The notes beneath the pieces were generated by a model. That model did no database searches. It was not told the DNA's origin and saw only the letters and a program-made list of their open reading frames with translations. This document shows positions 41,756 to 53,428 of a DNA stretch of 64,000 nucleotides, in pieces. The stretch covers positions 882,507-946,506 of the forward strand of contig NW_017804331.1 in assembly GCF_001625305.1 (NCBI RefSeq). Reading direction: 5' to 3'. A program made the translations under genes and the position numbers. This DNA comes from Branchiostoma belcheri. Its lineage: Eukaryota > Chordata > Leptocardii > Amphioxiformes > Branchiostomatidae. Positions within the stretch are counted from its first letter, which is position 1. Every line of letters begins with the position of its first letter.

Positions 41756-42898
41756 CCCTGACACCACCACCAATCTCTCGCTCCTGTTCGTGATTACTTT
41801 GCAATTGCTCCTGTCGAAGAAAGTTATGCCCATTTTTTTTTCTTTCCCTGCCGGATTATTTTCATGCAAATGAGCCACCTCACACCCCCTTTAATACACC
41901 TCCCAATTACACTTTAATCACCTCGCACAATCCGCTTTTGTGTTTCATTATGGTCCCTCATTTTCAGCCGCTTCTGTCCAGGCCACACCGACTAATGAAT
42001 GCTTATTAAGAGGCGGGCTTTCGACAGCAAATGACAATACATTCTGGTCTGCATTATGAGACATTAGAGACGGCCCCGGGGCCGTATTATTCATCACCGT
42101 ACGGCGTGCCAGTTTCTCCACCTGAGCCTGCGCAGGGCGAGTCTGACAAGCCCGTTACGGTCCGCTATGACAGACAATTCAGGGTCCCCACAATGTTCAA
42201 CTCTTTACCAAACATAACAGACAAACATGGCACGCAGTGTTGCCTGAATGGCGTTCGTATTTACGTGTATACAAAATGTCAAATATCATATATTTACAAA
42301 AAAAGACTATAAAAACAGTACAGTAACTGTACAACCCAGATATTTACAAGCTCCATTATCTTGTGCCAGACTCAATCTGTGCAGTCTGGTTATAGAGTCT
42401 GATTGACTGGTGAAGGAAAGAGTTCTGTATTCTCTAGTACAATATGAGCTGCGTCAAATTCACAGCATAATGGACTAGAAAAGACTCTAAGATAGAGTGG
42501 AGGCGGACTATATTTATTCTCGCAAAGTTTGGTTAGAAAACAGCTGCAGAGGAGATTTATTATAATATTCCGTCAGAACGCGGGTACCGTATGATTGAAT
42601 GAGGCCGGGCAGCGGCTCCGATATTTTTGGGGCACAGATGACTGCCGTCAGTTATTCTATCTTCCGCGGCCAGGCCGCCCCCACTAGCCCCATTTTCAAC
42701 GGCAGGACACACGGAATTTCCCCCTCAAAACATCCAATTAGTTCCGTTCCCAGCAAATTACCGATGTTGTTCCTTCCGCCATTGCCATTGAGGATCTCTC
42801 GCACCACGGGGAAGTGGGCTGTGTCCCCGCGTTTTTCCCCAAACACAAATTTCCTTGCGGGTCAGCGAAAAGCAGCCCAACGGTTGCAGAGAGAGACC
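41756..42898. other. unassigned DNA with a LINE scrap at 42354-42440
   Basis: The minus strand of 42440-42354 encodes NSFLHQSIRLYNQTA, matching 2625-2700. A plus-strand frame at 42031-42312 and the GC-rich 42595-42850 show no recognised motif. Confidence 0.4.
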
Positions 42899-43118
42899 TA
42901 GCCTCTGCCAGGCTTCGGGAGGCGGCTGGCAAGAGAAGAAACTGGCCAAGCAGAGAGAGATAACATGCCGGGAGAGTCGGTCCGCTGGAGAGTGCGGCAA
43001 AATATACTCTCTAGCGGGTGCTAGCGGACCAACTCACCCGGCATGTTATCTCTCTCTCTCTCTCTGTTTTGCCAGTTTCTTCTCTCTTCAGCCGCCTCCC
43101 GAAGCCTGGTAGAGGCTA
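42899..43118. mobile_element. family E foldback MITE
   Basis: TAGCCTCTGCCAGGCTTCGG and CCGAAGCCTGGTAGAGGCTA ends. Flanks AGAGAGACC (42890-42898) and TGAGCGACC (43119-43127) agree at seven of nine bases. Carries a CT microsatellite at 43052-43066. Confidence 0.85.
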
Positions 43119-43330
43119 TGAGCGACCTAACCCGTGTCTCTGGCAGTCCTGACAAGCTAAATAGGCCCCAGCTGCGCCGGGGTTATCCGCAGTCCAGACA
43201 AGTGACGGGAGAAGGTCGCCCTCCCTCCCCGCTTCGGGCTAACCTCGCTCACCGGGCTGAGATGCCGTGATCTGCCGAGGATTCGCTGCTCTTGCCTGCC
43301 TGCCTGTGGTCGCGTTATACGTTATATAAT
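43119..43330. other. unassigned GC-rich DNA
   Basis: No feature recognised. Confidence 0.4.
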
Positions 43331-45010
43331 TGTTGAGATGTTTATTGCAAATTCATGCCCGAGCCCTAATTACATACAGACATTAACATAAACTTCTACG
43401 TGTACGATATACTTATCGAACCTACTATCTCTACTTAAACCTAATAACGTTGGTATACATACAGGGTAAAAAGTAGATATACAATATGTGACCAGGTAAT
43501 AGGAACAAAGTAACTGCTATTCTAATCTATTCTGTTATATAAAACTCACATCCGATTCGTAACGGAACAGTTTGCTTCTATCACAAAACATGAGACACAA
43601 TTGATAATTAATATGAATTATGGGTAGGTATCAGAAACAAGTAAAGTTTATTGCAAGTTCTTCTATCACAAAACGTGAGACAAAATTATGAGTAGGTATC
43701 AGAAAAATATAAACGAAGGTCCTCGTATTTCGAGAACAGTCGAAGGCACAGGTACTGAAACCGAAGCTTCTTACAGTTTGCACCCCCCTTCTAGTCATAG
43801 AAAGTTTATTGCAAGTACTTGCCCGAGGGCTAATTGCAGTTACAAACAACATAAGAAAGAAAATACAATGGTATGTGAGACTATATCTACTTCTAGCATT
43901 ATACTACATGTATATTCTACAACATACATGGTACTAGTTTTACTGGGTTTATATCACAAAACATGTCTACAAGCTCACTCGTTTCAAGCTTTATTCGTTT
44001 CAAGCAACATTGCAGAAATACGCATATGCAAAAATTGCGTTCATAATACAAATAAGAGAACTGTACAAAAAACTGGACACAAACAAAAACATTAAGACTC
44101 CAAAATCACGAGTAGCTATCAGACAAAAATTATAAACGAAGGTTGTCATATTTCAAAAACAGCCATTTGAACCAACATTGCAGAAATACGGATATACATA
44201 ATACATAGCGTTCATAATAAATACAAATCGGAACTAACAATACAAAACAGAACATGAACCCCCAAAAAACACGGACTCCAAAATCATGAGTAGGTATTGG
44301 ACAAAAATTATAAACGAAGGTTGTCATATTTCAAAAACAACCGAGGCCACAGGTATGAAATATGCAGAAATACGCATATGTAAAAATCAAAGATTGCGTT
44401 CTTAATACAAAACAGAACTGTACACACAGTGCAAGTACTCGTACCAATACAAGAACAAGTCATGAACACAAAAACATGGAAGACTCCAAAATTATGAATA
44501 GATATCAGAAAAATTTTAAACGAAGGTTGTCATATTTAAAAAAAAAATAGCCGAAGCCACAGGTACGATATATTTTGTCTAGAACCCTGACAAGTAAGAA
44601 TACAAAAACACTAAAACATAAAGATTCCAAAATTTTTAGGTATTATTAGGTTATTAGGTATCAGAAAAATTTATAAACGAAAAAACAGCCGAAGCCCCAC
44701 AGGTACGGTATTTTGTCTAGAACCCTGACATGTACGAATACAAAATTGTAAAAAAAAAACAAAAACATAAAGATCCCAAAATTATTAGGTAGCAGACAAA
44801 AATTACAAACGAAGGTTGTCATATTTAAAAAAAAAAAAAAACAGCCGAAGCCGCAGGTACGGTATTTTGTCTGGAACCCTACGAATACAAAACACCAAAA
44901 CATAAAGATTCCAAAATTATGAGTAGGTATCTGACAAAAATTACAAACGAAGGTTGTCATATTTCAAAAACAGCCGAAGCCCCACAGGTACGGTATATTT
45001 TGTCTGGACT
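43331..45010. repeat. diverged tandem array, units of about 140-210 bp
   Basis: ATGAGTAGGTATCAGA, AAATTATAAACGAAGGTTGT, CATATTTCAAAAACAGCCGA and CACAGGTACGGTATTTTGTC recur in order; unit starts near 43691, 44109, 44285, 44495, 44650, 44784 and 44920. The left part has TTTATTGCAAGT and TGCCCGAGGGCTAATT, an inverted LINE-tail-like sequence also at 57720. Many frames open across it are artefacts. Confidence 0.8.
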
Positions 45011-45432
45011 CCTGAAACCGAAGCTCGGTGAGCGAGGTTGGCCTCATGATAACGGCTATAAAACGTATCCTCCGCGGGCTATGGAGGGCTTATCTGAACC
45101 CCGGCCATATCCATAATGTGACATGTGAAAAATGCTACCCTAGATGCTACTAGAAGCGAGACAGCGCTACAGCCAGTGCAGTAAAACATTTCACTCCTAA
45201 ACCTGGAGGGTTAGAATTTAGAAACTCGAGTCCCAAACCTGTGCAGGAGGGTGTTTAAAAACATCCCAGATCTAATTAAAGGCGGCCTCCGCAGACGGTT
45301 TGCCATTAGAAATTCCCACACATACAGACGATAAGGATCTTTCTGCTGGGGGATGCCAGCGCATCGTCAGCTCGGTTCCTCCATGCCATAAACAACCCAC
45401 AGGTAGACAACAGTCCCTAACGTTAAACCTAC
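45011..45432. other. unassigned DNA
   Basis: No supported feature. Confidence 0.4.
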
Positions 45433-45638
45433 TAAGCCTTTATCTACCAGTCTCCGCGGATCGCTGGAAAAATAGTAGAAATTGGCCGAAGTAAAGGGAC
45501 CCACGGATCGCGAATTGGATCTTCTATGGCCCGGGATCTTCTATGGCCCGGGAGCTTCTCTGGTATACTAGTACTATCCCATTATTTCGGCCAATTTCTA
45601 CTATTTTTCCAGCGATCCGCGGTGCCTGGTAGAGGCTA
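45433..45638. mobile_element. family E-prime foldback (GCGGATCGCTGG arms)
   Basis: Arms TCCGCGGATCGCTGGAAAAA, TAGTAGAAATTGGCCGAA and their complements, ending GGTGCCTGGTAGAGGCTA. The tip matches family E but the arm is different. Related pieces lie at 58217, 58745 and 59058. The centre repeats GATCTTCTATGGCCCGGGA. Confidence 0.8.
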
Positions 45639-46759
45639 AATGTAACCTTGTGTGATCTCTCTTTCTTTCTCTCTAGTCACAACAAAAAAACCGGGTACAC
45701 TCTGCCAAATCCGTGGCGCAGGTCATGTAACGTGATAGTTTGAATCTACTAAAGCTTTCCTAGCCCTGTAGTAGTGTATTGTCCGATCCGAGGCCTGCCA
45801 TATCCTTGTTCTTTGTGACATCAGTACAGCTTCCTGCCATGCAGCTAATCTCCAAGCAGATCCCTCTCGGTGGCAAAAAGACAGTATCAAGTTGGCCAGA
45901 CAGTATCCATTAGCCAGAGAAGGTCCGCGGCCACCGATGGGTGGTGGGGGTCAGGACAAAAAAAAACAAAAAAAACGGCCATATATTAAAATGTAACGCT
46001 CATTCCCTCACAACCTCTGCTTGGAGAGTACCATGCAGCAGTTGTTATCATTCCTCTATGAAACCCATGGTGACGACCGCTCCAGGGCAGTAGCCTACAC
46101 TGTTACTGTGACCATGTGCGCCCCGTATCACATATCCGAACTGGACCGGCCCGGGAATTTATTTGTTTTCCCAAGAATTAACACTAGCAGCGAAACTAGT
46201 GGCACTGAAATTTTCATGGTCGGTCGACAAGCCGGTATATATGCCACACATGCGAAGTACGTCTCTAGGTTGGAGGATGTAGGTTAAGAATATTATGGTA
46301 ACCCTATAGCTCCCGATGGAGTGGAATTTCGGGGCGGGCCAGTGGTGCTTGGGGGCGGGTCAAAACAAGCACTTCTGAATCAAAATACCGTTCCATAGCT
46401 TGGTATCGAGTGTTGTATCCTAATGTAAACCATTTCTACTAAACGGATTCGATCCCTGGATATTATAAACACACGAATTCGATCTCCGGATTGTATCCAA
46501 ATATATAAACAAGGAAGACAACCACTGCTGAGATCTACCACTACACGATTTGTTTTGGAACTAAAATGGTTCGTCCCCAAGCGTTTGTGCCGAGCTAGGG
46601 GAGGGTTCGTGTGTAAGCTTTTCTGTTTCGTTTCACCGGACCTTTTCAGTCGCCATTCTATGGATAATTCGTTCTGGTAGCGTACAACAATTGTGTGATG
46701 CTCAGGACCATGGAAGAGCCGCGGGAATTCTGACCACCTTCTGAGTAGCGACACTCGGA
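45639..46759. other. unassigned, with a CTCCAAGCAGA foldback
   Basis: 45850-46029 is bounded by AATCTCCAAGCAGATCC and CCTCTGCTTGGAGAGTA (family L ends, compare 49780-49909). The plus-strand frame 46021-46287 starts inside that end and has no motif. The minus-strand frame 46874-46380 is long (164 codons) but overlaps the next array and is unrecognised. Confidence 0.4.
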
Positions 46760-47830
46760 CCGGCCACCATTTTGTTTTTTTTTCTGTAAAAAAAAAAACG
46801 ATGCCAGCCAAAATTCGTATACTATAATAGACATTAGTATGTGCCATCCACCACTTTATAAAACCGAAACACAAGAGACAAGAAATATAGAGATGGTTGC
46901 TCTGTTTTTAGTGTAGAAGACGTCAGAATACAGAAAGATTCATTTGTTTTTTCTGCCAAAAAACGATGCCAGCAAAATTCGTATATTTACTATATTAATA
47001 TTACTAGTATGTGCCATCCACCACCTTATAAAACCGAAACGCAAGCGACAAGAAATATAGAGATGACGACTTTCTATTTTTAGTGTGGAAGACGTCAGAA
47101 TACGGAAAGACCTATCTGTCTTAAGAGCAGGGAGTTATGGAAGCTCCTTGCTTGGAGCTACCATTTTGTTGGTTTTTTCCTGCCAAAAGACGATGCCAGC
47201 CAAAATTCGTACACTAAATTAATATTAGCATTTGCCATCCAGCGACAAGAAATGTAGAGATGGCTTTTCTGTATTTTTAGTACATATAGTGTAGAGAAGA
47301 CGTCAGAATACGGAAAGAGTCATCTTGGTGCTACCATTTTGTTGTTGTTTTTTTCTGCTAAAACGATGCCAGCCAAAATTCGTACACTAAAGTAATATTA
47401 GCATTTGCCATCCAGCGACAAGGCATGTAGAGATGGCTTCTCTCTGTTTTTAGTATAGGAGACGTCAGAATACGGAAAGAGTCATCTTGGAGCTACCATT
47501 TTGTGTGTTTTTTCTCTGCCAAAAGACGATGCCAGCCAAAATTCGTACACTAAAATAATATTAGCATTTGCCATCCAGCGACAAGAAATGTAGATATGTC
47601 TTTTCTCTATTTTTAGAGTAGAGAAGACGCGTCAGAATACGGAAAGAGTCATCTTGGTGCTACCATTTTGTTGGGGGTTTTCTGCCAAAAGACGATGCCA
47701 GCCAAAATTCGTATACTAGAATAATATTAGCATTTGCCATCCAGCGACAAGAAATGTAGATATGTCTTTTTTTAGAGTAGAAAAGACGTCAGAATACGAT
47801 TCAAGATTCATCTTGGTGCTAGATCTACTA
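46760..47830. repeat. tandem array, units of about 155-200 bp, about six copies
   Basis: Unit: GACGTCAGAATACGGAAAGA, TACCATTTTGTTG, CTGCCAAAAGACGATGCCAG, CCAAAATTCGTACAC, CATTTGCCATCCAGCGACAA, GAAATGTAGAGATG. GACGTCAGAATAC occurs near 46919, 47090, 47290, 47461, 47633 and 47786. Confidence 0.93.
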
Positions 47831-47895
47831 CTGAAGCCTCCCACCACCAGGGTCAGGCTACCTCCTATCTATGCACACCATCGCTCAGTCTATAT

Positions 47896-48360
47896 TAGGG
47901 CTGCGTACCTAAACGTAACATCAGGTACAGGTACAGGTACTGGTACAGAGGTTTAGGTACAGGTCCGGACCTGTACCTGTACCTGAACAATTTGACAAAT
48001 TAACACGTGTTCTTCACTTTTTCAATCATGACACAGAAACAATAATAAAGTGTTGGAGGGAAGGGAAAATGACTGACCTCTGACCTGATTTGAGTTTGTT
48101 GACCAATCACAACCCTGGATCAGCCACACTCTCGCGATGTCTCGTGAGACTGAGGATCTCAAATCAATCGACGGTGTTTACGTCTTTTCCAGTGCTAATT
48201 TTTCGTCTTCGTGGTAGGATTTACCTATATTTAGTCATATACATGGTGTAAACTAGCTATTTCGGTATATACTCGTTACTTCATGATCCGGTATTTTGGA
48301 CCTGTACCGAAACGATTTTTACGGTATTGGACCGGTACAGTGTACCGGTCCGCAGCCCTA
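47896..48360. mobile_element. hAT-like element with exact 8-bp duplication
   Basis: TAGGGCTGCGTACC and GGTCCGCAGCCCTA ends, 465 bp, flanked by GTCTATAT at 47888-47895 and 48361-48368. Subterminal GGTACAGGTACAGG and GTCCGGACCTG resemble family I. Confidence 0.92.
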
Positions 48361-48408
48361 GTCTATATGATTCTATCTCTGAGTCTATGCAAAACAAGAG
48401 GAGCTGCA

Positions 48409-48961
48409 CAGGGCTCGACATTCATTTTTGGGAATAGGCTGGTGGTGCACCTAACCTAAAAAAATTAGGTGCACAGAAATTTTTGGGGGGATGCACCATG
48501 TAAAATAAAACATAACTTAATTACAGATCTCACTGCTCCTCTTCTGAGCTTGAATCTAAAATGGGAGCTAACTTCAAGATCTTAAACAAGAACTACAACA
48601 AAGATTTTATTATTTTTGTGACACGTAAATGCCAAGGATATCCTGTGTACTATTATACATTTGACATGTACAAAAATACCTACAAAAATATTTGGGTGCA
48701 CCGGTGCACTCACAAGAAAAAAATTGGGTGCACAGCCCCAAATTTGGGTGCACTAAGGTGCACATGCACCCGATATTTCTAGTCTCCACCAGACTTCTTT
48801 TGCGGGGTGAATACATCGTAGAAATCGGCCTAAAAAGGGGCAATGGAGCTTCTCTGGCCGGCTACCTTCTCTGGCCAATTAATACCCTTTTTAGGCCGAT
48901 TTCTACGATTTATTCACCCCGCAAAAGAAGTCTGGTGGAGACTACAGTATTTCCAGCCCTG
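48409..48961. mobile_element. GTGCACC hAT-like element with a nested family F
   Basis: CAGGGCTCGACATTCATTTT to TTTCCAGCCCTG, with the foldback at 48780-48944 inserted close to its right end. Removing the insert and one 9-base duplication leaves an end like the 16.4-kb sibling. Confidence 0.85.
48780..48944. mobile_element. family F foldback MITE
   Basis: TAGTCTCCACCAGACTTCTT and AAGAAGTCTGGTGGAGACTA ends, flanks CGATATTTC (48771-48779) and CAGTATTTC (48945-48953), seven of nine bases equal. Confidence 0.9.
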
Positions 48962-49068
48962 AGGGCTTGCAGGTAGATCTAAAAACGACCAGCCGCGGTT
49001 TGCTGTTTGTATAAGCGGCCGCGGAGTTATCGATAATCATCATCAGCTGTGATTTATGGGAGCCTCGG

Positions 49069-49494
49069 GCCCAGCGGTGGCTCTGTGACAGGGCAGGTCG
49101 CCTAGTCTCCAACAGACTCCTCAGGCCCAGCGGTGGCTCTGTGACAGGGCAGGTCGCCTAGTCTCCAACAGACTCCTCAGGGCCATCAGTGGCTCTGTGA
49201 CAGCGCAGGTCGCCTAGTCTCCAACAGACTCCTCAGGCCCAGCGGTGGCTCTGTGACAGGGCAGGTAGCCTAGTCTCCAACAGACTCCTCAGGCCCAGCG
49301 GTGGCTCTGTGACAGGGCAGGTAGCCTAGTCTCCAACAGACTCCTCAGGCCCAGCGGTGGCTCTGTGACAGGGCAGGTCGCCTAGTCTCCAACAGACTCC
49401 TCGGGGCCAGCAGTGGCTCTGTGATAAGGCAGGTCGCCTAGTCTCCAACAGACTCCTCAGGCCCAGCGGTGGCTCTGTGACAGGGCTGGTCGCC
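49069..49494. repeat. 59-60 bp minisatellite, about seven copies
   Basis: Unit CCCAGCGGTGGCTCTGTGAC, AGGGCAGGTCGCC, TAGTCTCCAACAGACTCCTC. The TAGTCTCCAACAGACTCCTC part equals a family F-type foldback terminus, so each unit carries one transposon end. Confidence 0.95.
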
Positions 49495-49636
49495 TAGTCT
49501 CTTACCAGGCTTGGGAAGGCGGCTGGAAAGAGTAGAAATCGGCCAAATAGATAGACAAACTCCCTTGGCATGCTTATCCCTCTATTTGGCCGATTTCTAC
49601 TCTTTCCAGCCGCCTTCCCAAGCCTGGTAGAGGCTA
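49495..49636. mobile_element. family E foldback inside the minisatellite
   Basis: TAGTCTCTTACCAGGCTTGG and CCAAGCCTGGTAGAGGCTA ends; flanks CTGGTCGCC (49486-49494) and CAGGTCGCC (49637-49645) agree at eight of nine and are themselves minisatellite sequence, so the element inserted into the array. Confidence 0.88.
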
Positions 49637-49779
49637 CAGGTCGCCTAGTCTCCAGCAGACTCCTCTGCGGGCTAAAAGAAGAGGTACTCTCCAAGTAGCC
49701 TGTGAAACCCAAGCTCCGGGGAGCTCCCTACATAGTCCGCCACTACTAGGGAGCCGGCGAAAAGCGAGGTCCAGTCAGG

Positions 49780-49909
49780 CTACTCTCCAAGCAGAGGTTT
49801 TGGTTTTGGGTTATTTGGGGTGAAAAAAATTCCAGTGAAAAGAGAAACCCCGATAAAAAAACAGCTTAAAACACGCCAAAAATAACCCAAACCTCTGCTT
49901 GGAGAGTAG
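49780..49909. mobile_element. family L foldback
   Basis: CTACTCTCCAAGCAGAGG and CCTCTGCTTGGAGAGTAG are perfect inverted ends, 130 bp; inner TTGGGTTATTT and AAATAACCCAA also pair. Confidence 0.85.
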
Positions 49910-50087
49910 GAATAAACACTAGAAATCGGCCTAAAATAACATCATCCAATCTGTTATCAAATCCGATGTAATCTTCCGCAATATATGGGTCCATCTGTAG
50001 TCATAGTCATATTTTAACTGTTGTTATCGTATGTATTTCTATTTGTACGTTTTCTTTTGTTTATATTGGCCGTGGATGCCTGAATTA

Positions 50088-50290
50088 TGTTTACCGAAGG
50101 AAAACATATTGTTTTTGCTCTGTTTCCTCTTCTTCTTCTCCAACCCAGTAAGGTCAATGACCTGAACCAGACGTCTGTCACCATGGTAACCAGTGTCGGG
50201 TTACATCATGTTGCAGTTTTATAGCAGGAGGAATTTAGACTTCTGTCTGACCATATACATGTATAGCAGACCATATGCGAAGGTACACAT
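50088..50290. repeat. interspersed repeat, family P
   Basis: ATGTTTACCGAAGGAAAACA to GCAGACCATATGCGAAGG, sibling of 19026-19225. It ends next to a partial family F right end at 50341-50390 (AGGCCGATTTTACC, GTCTGGTGGAGACTA). Confidence 0.75.
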
Positions 50291-50596
50291 TTGCTTTGCA
50301 TTTGCTTTGAAAATGTTACCTTTCCAGTTACTTTCTTCTTTAGGCCGATTTTACCATCTATTTAGCCTGCAAAGGAGTCTGGTGGAGACTATTAAACAGC
50401 TCGCCATCTTCCGCCACGTCACAGATTCTGTAAAATAACTCACGATTTCGGGTTTTTCCTACAAGCAAGACGGAATAACTTCTGGACATGGGGCGTGGAG
50501 AAGGCATCTGCCTGTTCCCCCTGTCCTGTCTTTGTGACTAAGCCCAAATAAATAAATAAATAAATAAATAGATAACGCTCTCAGTGATATAACATC

Positions 50597-50823
50597 TGTG
50601 TCCATAATATCACCAGGGTCCATAATATCGCCACCTTGAGAAAATGTGCTTAAAGATATAAATATAAATGAAATGAAAGATATGTTTACTGCATCATACT
50701 TATGGTATGCACTCCTTCACACCTCAAATATACATACCTAGGGTATGTTGCAGTAAAAATATCTTTAAGCACACTATTTCTCAAGGTGGCGATATTATGG
50801 ACCCTGGTGATATTATGGACACA
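50597..50823. mobile_element. 227-bp foldback with about 64-bp arms
   Basis: TGTGTCCATAATATCACCAG, GGTCCATAATATCGCCACCT and TGCTTAAAGATAT are mirrored by their complements at 50759-50823. The loop is about 100 bp. No target duplication was recognised. Single copy here. Confidence 0.85.
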
Positions 50824-52100
50824 GTTACACACGCACCGTGTCTGTAAGACTAAGAGCACCCTGATATTGACCGGTAAAGAACCGTGTGTGTGTGCGGCAG
50901 TGGGTTATTAAATAATGATGAGCCCACTCGGTCCATCTTCCACAGCTATGCCGAGGTCGGCGGTTATAACCGCAGCCGGCCTGTCAAAAAAAAGCCATCA
51001 TAGGGCCTCATCACTCCTCTCTTTCTCTCTCAATCTCACAATCTCTCCAGCTATGCAATCAAGCCGACAACAACGTCTGTACCATAACATAACATAACAT
51101 AAACATTATGCATCTTCGTGTGTTCAGCTTCACACTCCGCCACCATGGCCGCCCCGCCTTTTTATATAATTACACGTACATTTCTCTCTACCTTCTCTGC
51201 GCCAACATTTCTATATTCTATATATCAATCTACGTACAACCATCGTGAGTCGATTATCACGCATATATGCACAGCACAGTGAGTGTCCTGACTACATACA
51301 TCATGTGTGAGAAAAAAAAAATTATAATGTGGGGAAATTTTAACGTGTCCTATATAATAATATTAATATTTTGCGGTGGTGGAATCTTTGATGGATTGTC
51401 ATTTGTGGGCATTTATTGAGTGGGTTTTCGCACATCGTGTTCATTTGATATGGAGTCAAAGCAGTTTTCATGGCCGGCATGATGGTATAATATGTGGCGC
51501 CATGGATCGAGTACTGGTATTATATATGCACACCATGTATGCTCCTTACATCGATGGCCGCCCAGCAACCTCTAGATTTATGATAATATCCCGCAGATGT
51601 GAAAACTATGTGCATAGAATTATATTTTTGTAATAAAATCAATATGGTCTGAACCCTCCGGCTGAGCATACTGTAATTCACTTCATGTTCACGGTATGAG
51701 AAAAATGGACATGTTCACGGAACTACTAGTATATATACTATTCACGATGGCGACAGGTGCAGGGAAAAGAAAGTCCAGGAATTATTTGTTATAACTGTTC
51801 ACGGTACAGAAGTGACAGAAAAAAAACAGTGAGAACATAACAGTCCTTTCTTCGCTTGCTCTATTCAAGTGTTAACACCTTTACGGGCCCGTAGAAAAAA
51901 AAAGTAATACCGCAATTTGAGCATACTGGGTGATGTGGCAGAGGCCCCTCTACCACAAAATAAAAATTACAAAAATAAAAAAATAAAAATTTAAAAAATA
52001 AGGTCAAACCTTTTCTGTAAAGTGGGTGCCACGAAATCACATTTCTAGGCCTCTTTTAGATATTGGTCCCCGTACTAACAGTGAAAATATAAGATATTGA
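50824..52100. other. unassigned AT-rich DNA
   Basis: Includes an (ACATA)n stretch near 51080 and A-rich text near 51950-52000. A plus-strand frame at 51376-51633 is unrecognised. Confidence 0.45.
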
Positions 52101-52107
52101 GTCAGAA

Positions 52108-52148
52108 TTGCCCTGATGAAGATGACAGAAGGTCATCGAAACGTCGGC
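52108..52148 (+). ncRNA. hammerhead-like motif of Penelope-element type
   Basis: TTGCC, then CTGATGA (52113-52119), one A, stem II GATGAC/GTCATC (52121-52126, 52132-52137) with loop AGAAG, GAAA (52138-52141), then CGTC and GGC. The GGC after the GTC cleavage triplet pairs with the GCC before CTGATGA, making a minimal stem I. Stem III would be the self-complementary ACGT. Motifs of this form are known from Penelope-like retroelements. The extra A before stem II departs from the canonical core, so activity is uncertain. Confidence 0.5.
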
Positions 52149-52379
52149 TTGAAAAATAAATGGTTGTGATAAAAAGAACTTTGCTATTCAGTCGTTTACC
52201 AACCTGATGAAAATTATTTACGGATAACAGTGAAAATATCGGGAACTACAGACTGTAATTAGCTATGAATGAGTTTCCGGCGATTACCGGAGGCCCCACT
52301 GTGCTGACCGATACGGGATGAAGCATGGCTGAAGTGAGGAAGGAATTTTCATGGAAATGAACTCCAGGTCAGGTCGTAG

Positions 52380-52800
52380 TAGCCTCCAACAGGCCTTCCC
52401 GAGGGCGATATTCAGGTCATAGCCTCCAACCAGGCCTTGCGGAGGTCCACTTTTAATAGACTGGTGATCTCCAGGTGAGGTAGTAGCCTCGAAAAGGCCT
52501 TGCCGAGGCCCTAATTTAGACTGGCGACCTCCAGGTCAGGTCGTAGCCTCCAACAGGCCTTGCCGAGGCCCTAATTTAGACTGGTGAACTCCAGGTCAGG
52601 TCGTAGCCTCCAACAGGCCTTGCCGAGGCCCTAATTTAGACTGGCGACCTCCAGGTCAGGTCGTAGCCTCCAACAGGCCTTGCCGAGGCCCTAATTTAGA
52701 CTGGTGAACTCCAGGTCAGGTCGTAGCCTTCAACAGGCCTTCCCGAGGCCCTAATTTAGACTGGCGACCTCCAGGTCAGGTCGTAGCCTCCAACAGGCCT
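52380..52800. repeat. 60-bp minisatellite with alternating units
   Basis: Unit GTAGCCTCCAACAGGCCTTG, CCGAGGCCCTAATTTAGACT, then GGCGACCTCCAGGTCAGGTC. From 52504 on, successive units alternate GGCGACC and GGTGAAC, giving a 120-bp higher-order repeat. The TAGCCTCCAACAGGCC part is a foldback-type terminus. Confidence 0.93.
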
Positions 52801-53428
52801 TTTGACTGTTGAAAAATTGGGTTTCCAAGCCCTAAAAACTTCACTGGATGCCTTTAATATTTGGCTGAATTTTAATACCGTTTTTGAAGCCGCTTTGTTA
52901 CTATGGTGGAGACTAGTCAGGTTTGTTTGTTTGTTTGTTTGTTTAATTGTTTGTTTAATTCGATCTCCATTAGTATGTCATTGATTAATTCCATACTATT
53001 CTTCCTGGAGTCCACATAAAATAAGAATAACAAATAATAATAACAACATAATAACAATAATTACATGTAGCAATAATGATAATGAATAAAACATACAAAA
53101 TTATGTTGAATTTATTGCAAACTTGAAACAAAATGAGCATAGAGAAATAAAAGTGCATTGGAGGTCAGAGGTCAAATAATACAAATAATATGTTTGAAAT
53201 GAGAGTAATAATTGATATACTTGTCCAATCAAGGGAAAATTGAAGAAAAAACAGTAAACAAATATTTGAACTGACATAAAAAGATAATAACAAAATATAA
53301 ATAACTCAAATGCAACGATCTATATGCAACAGAATATGATTCCTATAAATCAAGTGATTAAACAAAAGAATACAAAAGAAAAGAGCTCGCTACTTAATAC
53401 ATCAAGTCAATTGATACTCGTCAGGTCG
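52801..53428. other. AT-rich DNA with GTTT microsatellite
   Basis: (GTTT)n at 52921-52945, then A-rich DNA with ATAATAACAA words to 53390. No gene seen. Confidence 0.6.

Noticed and set aside
46380-46874. 164-codon minus-strand frame
   Set aside because: It is among the longest single frames here, but it starts inside a tandem array and shows no motif, splice context or coding bias.
49069-49494. Regular spaced repeats resembling a CRISPR array
   Set aside because: Units are contiguous and near-identical across their whole length, with no variable spacers and no cas genes; the genome is eukaryotic.
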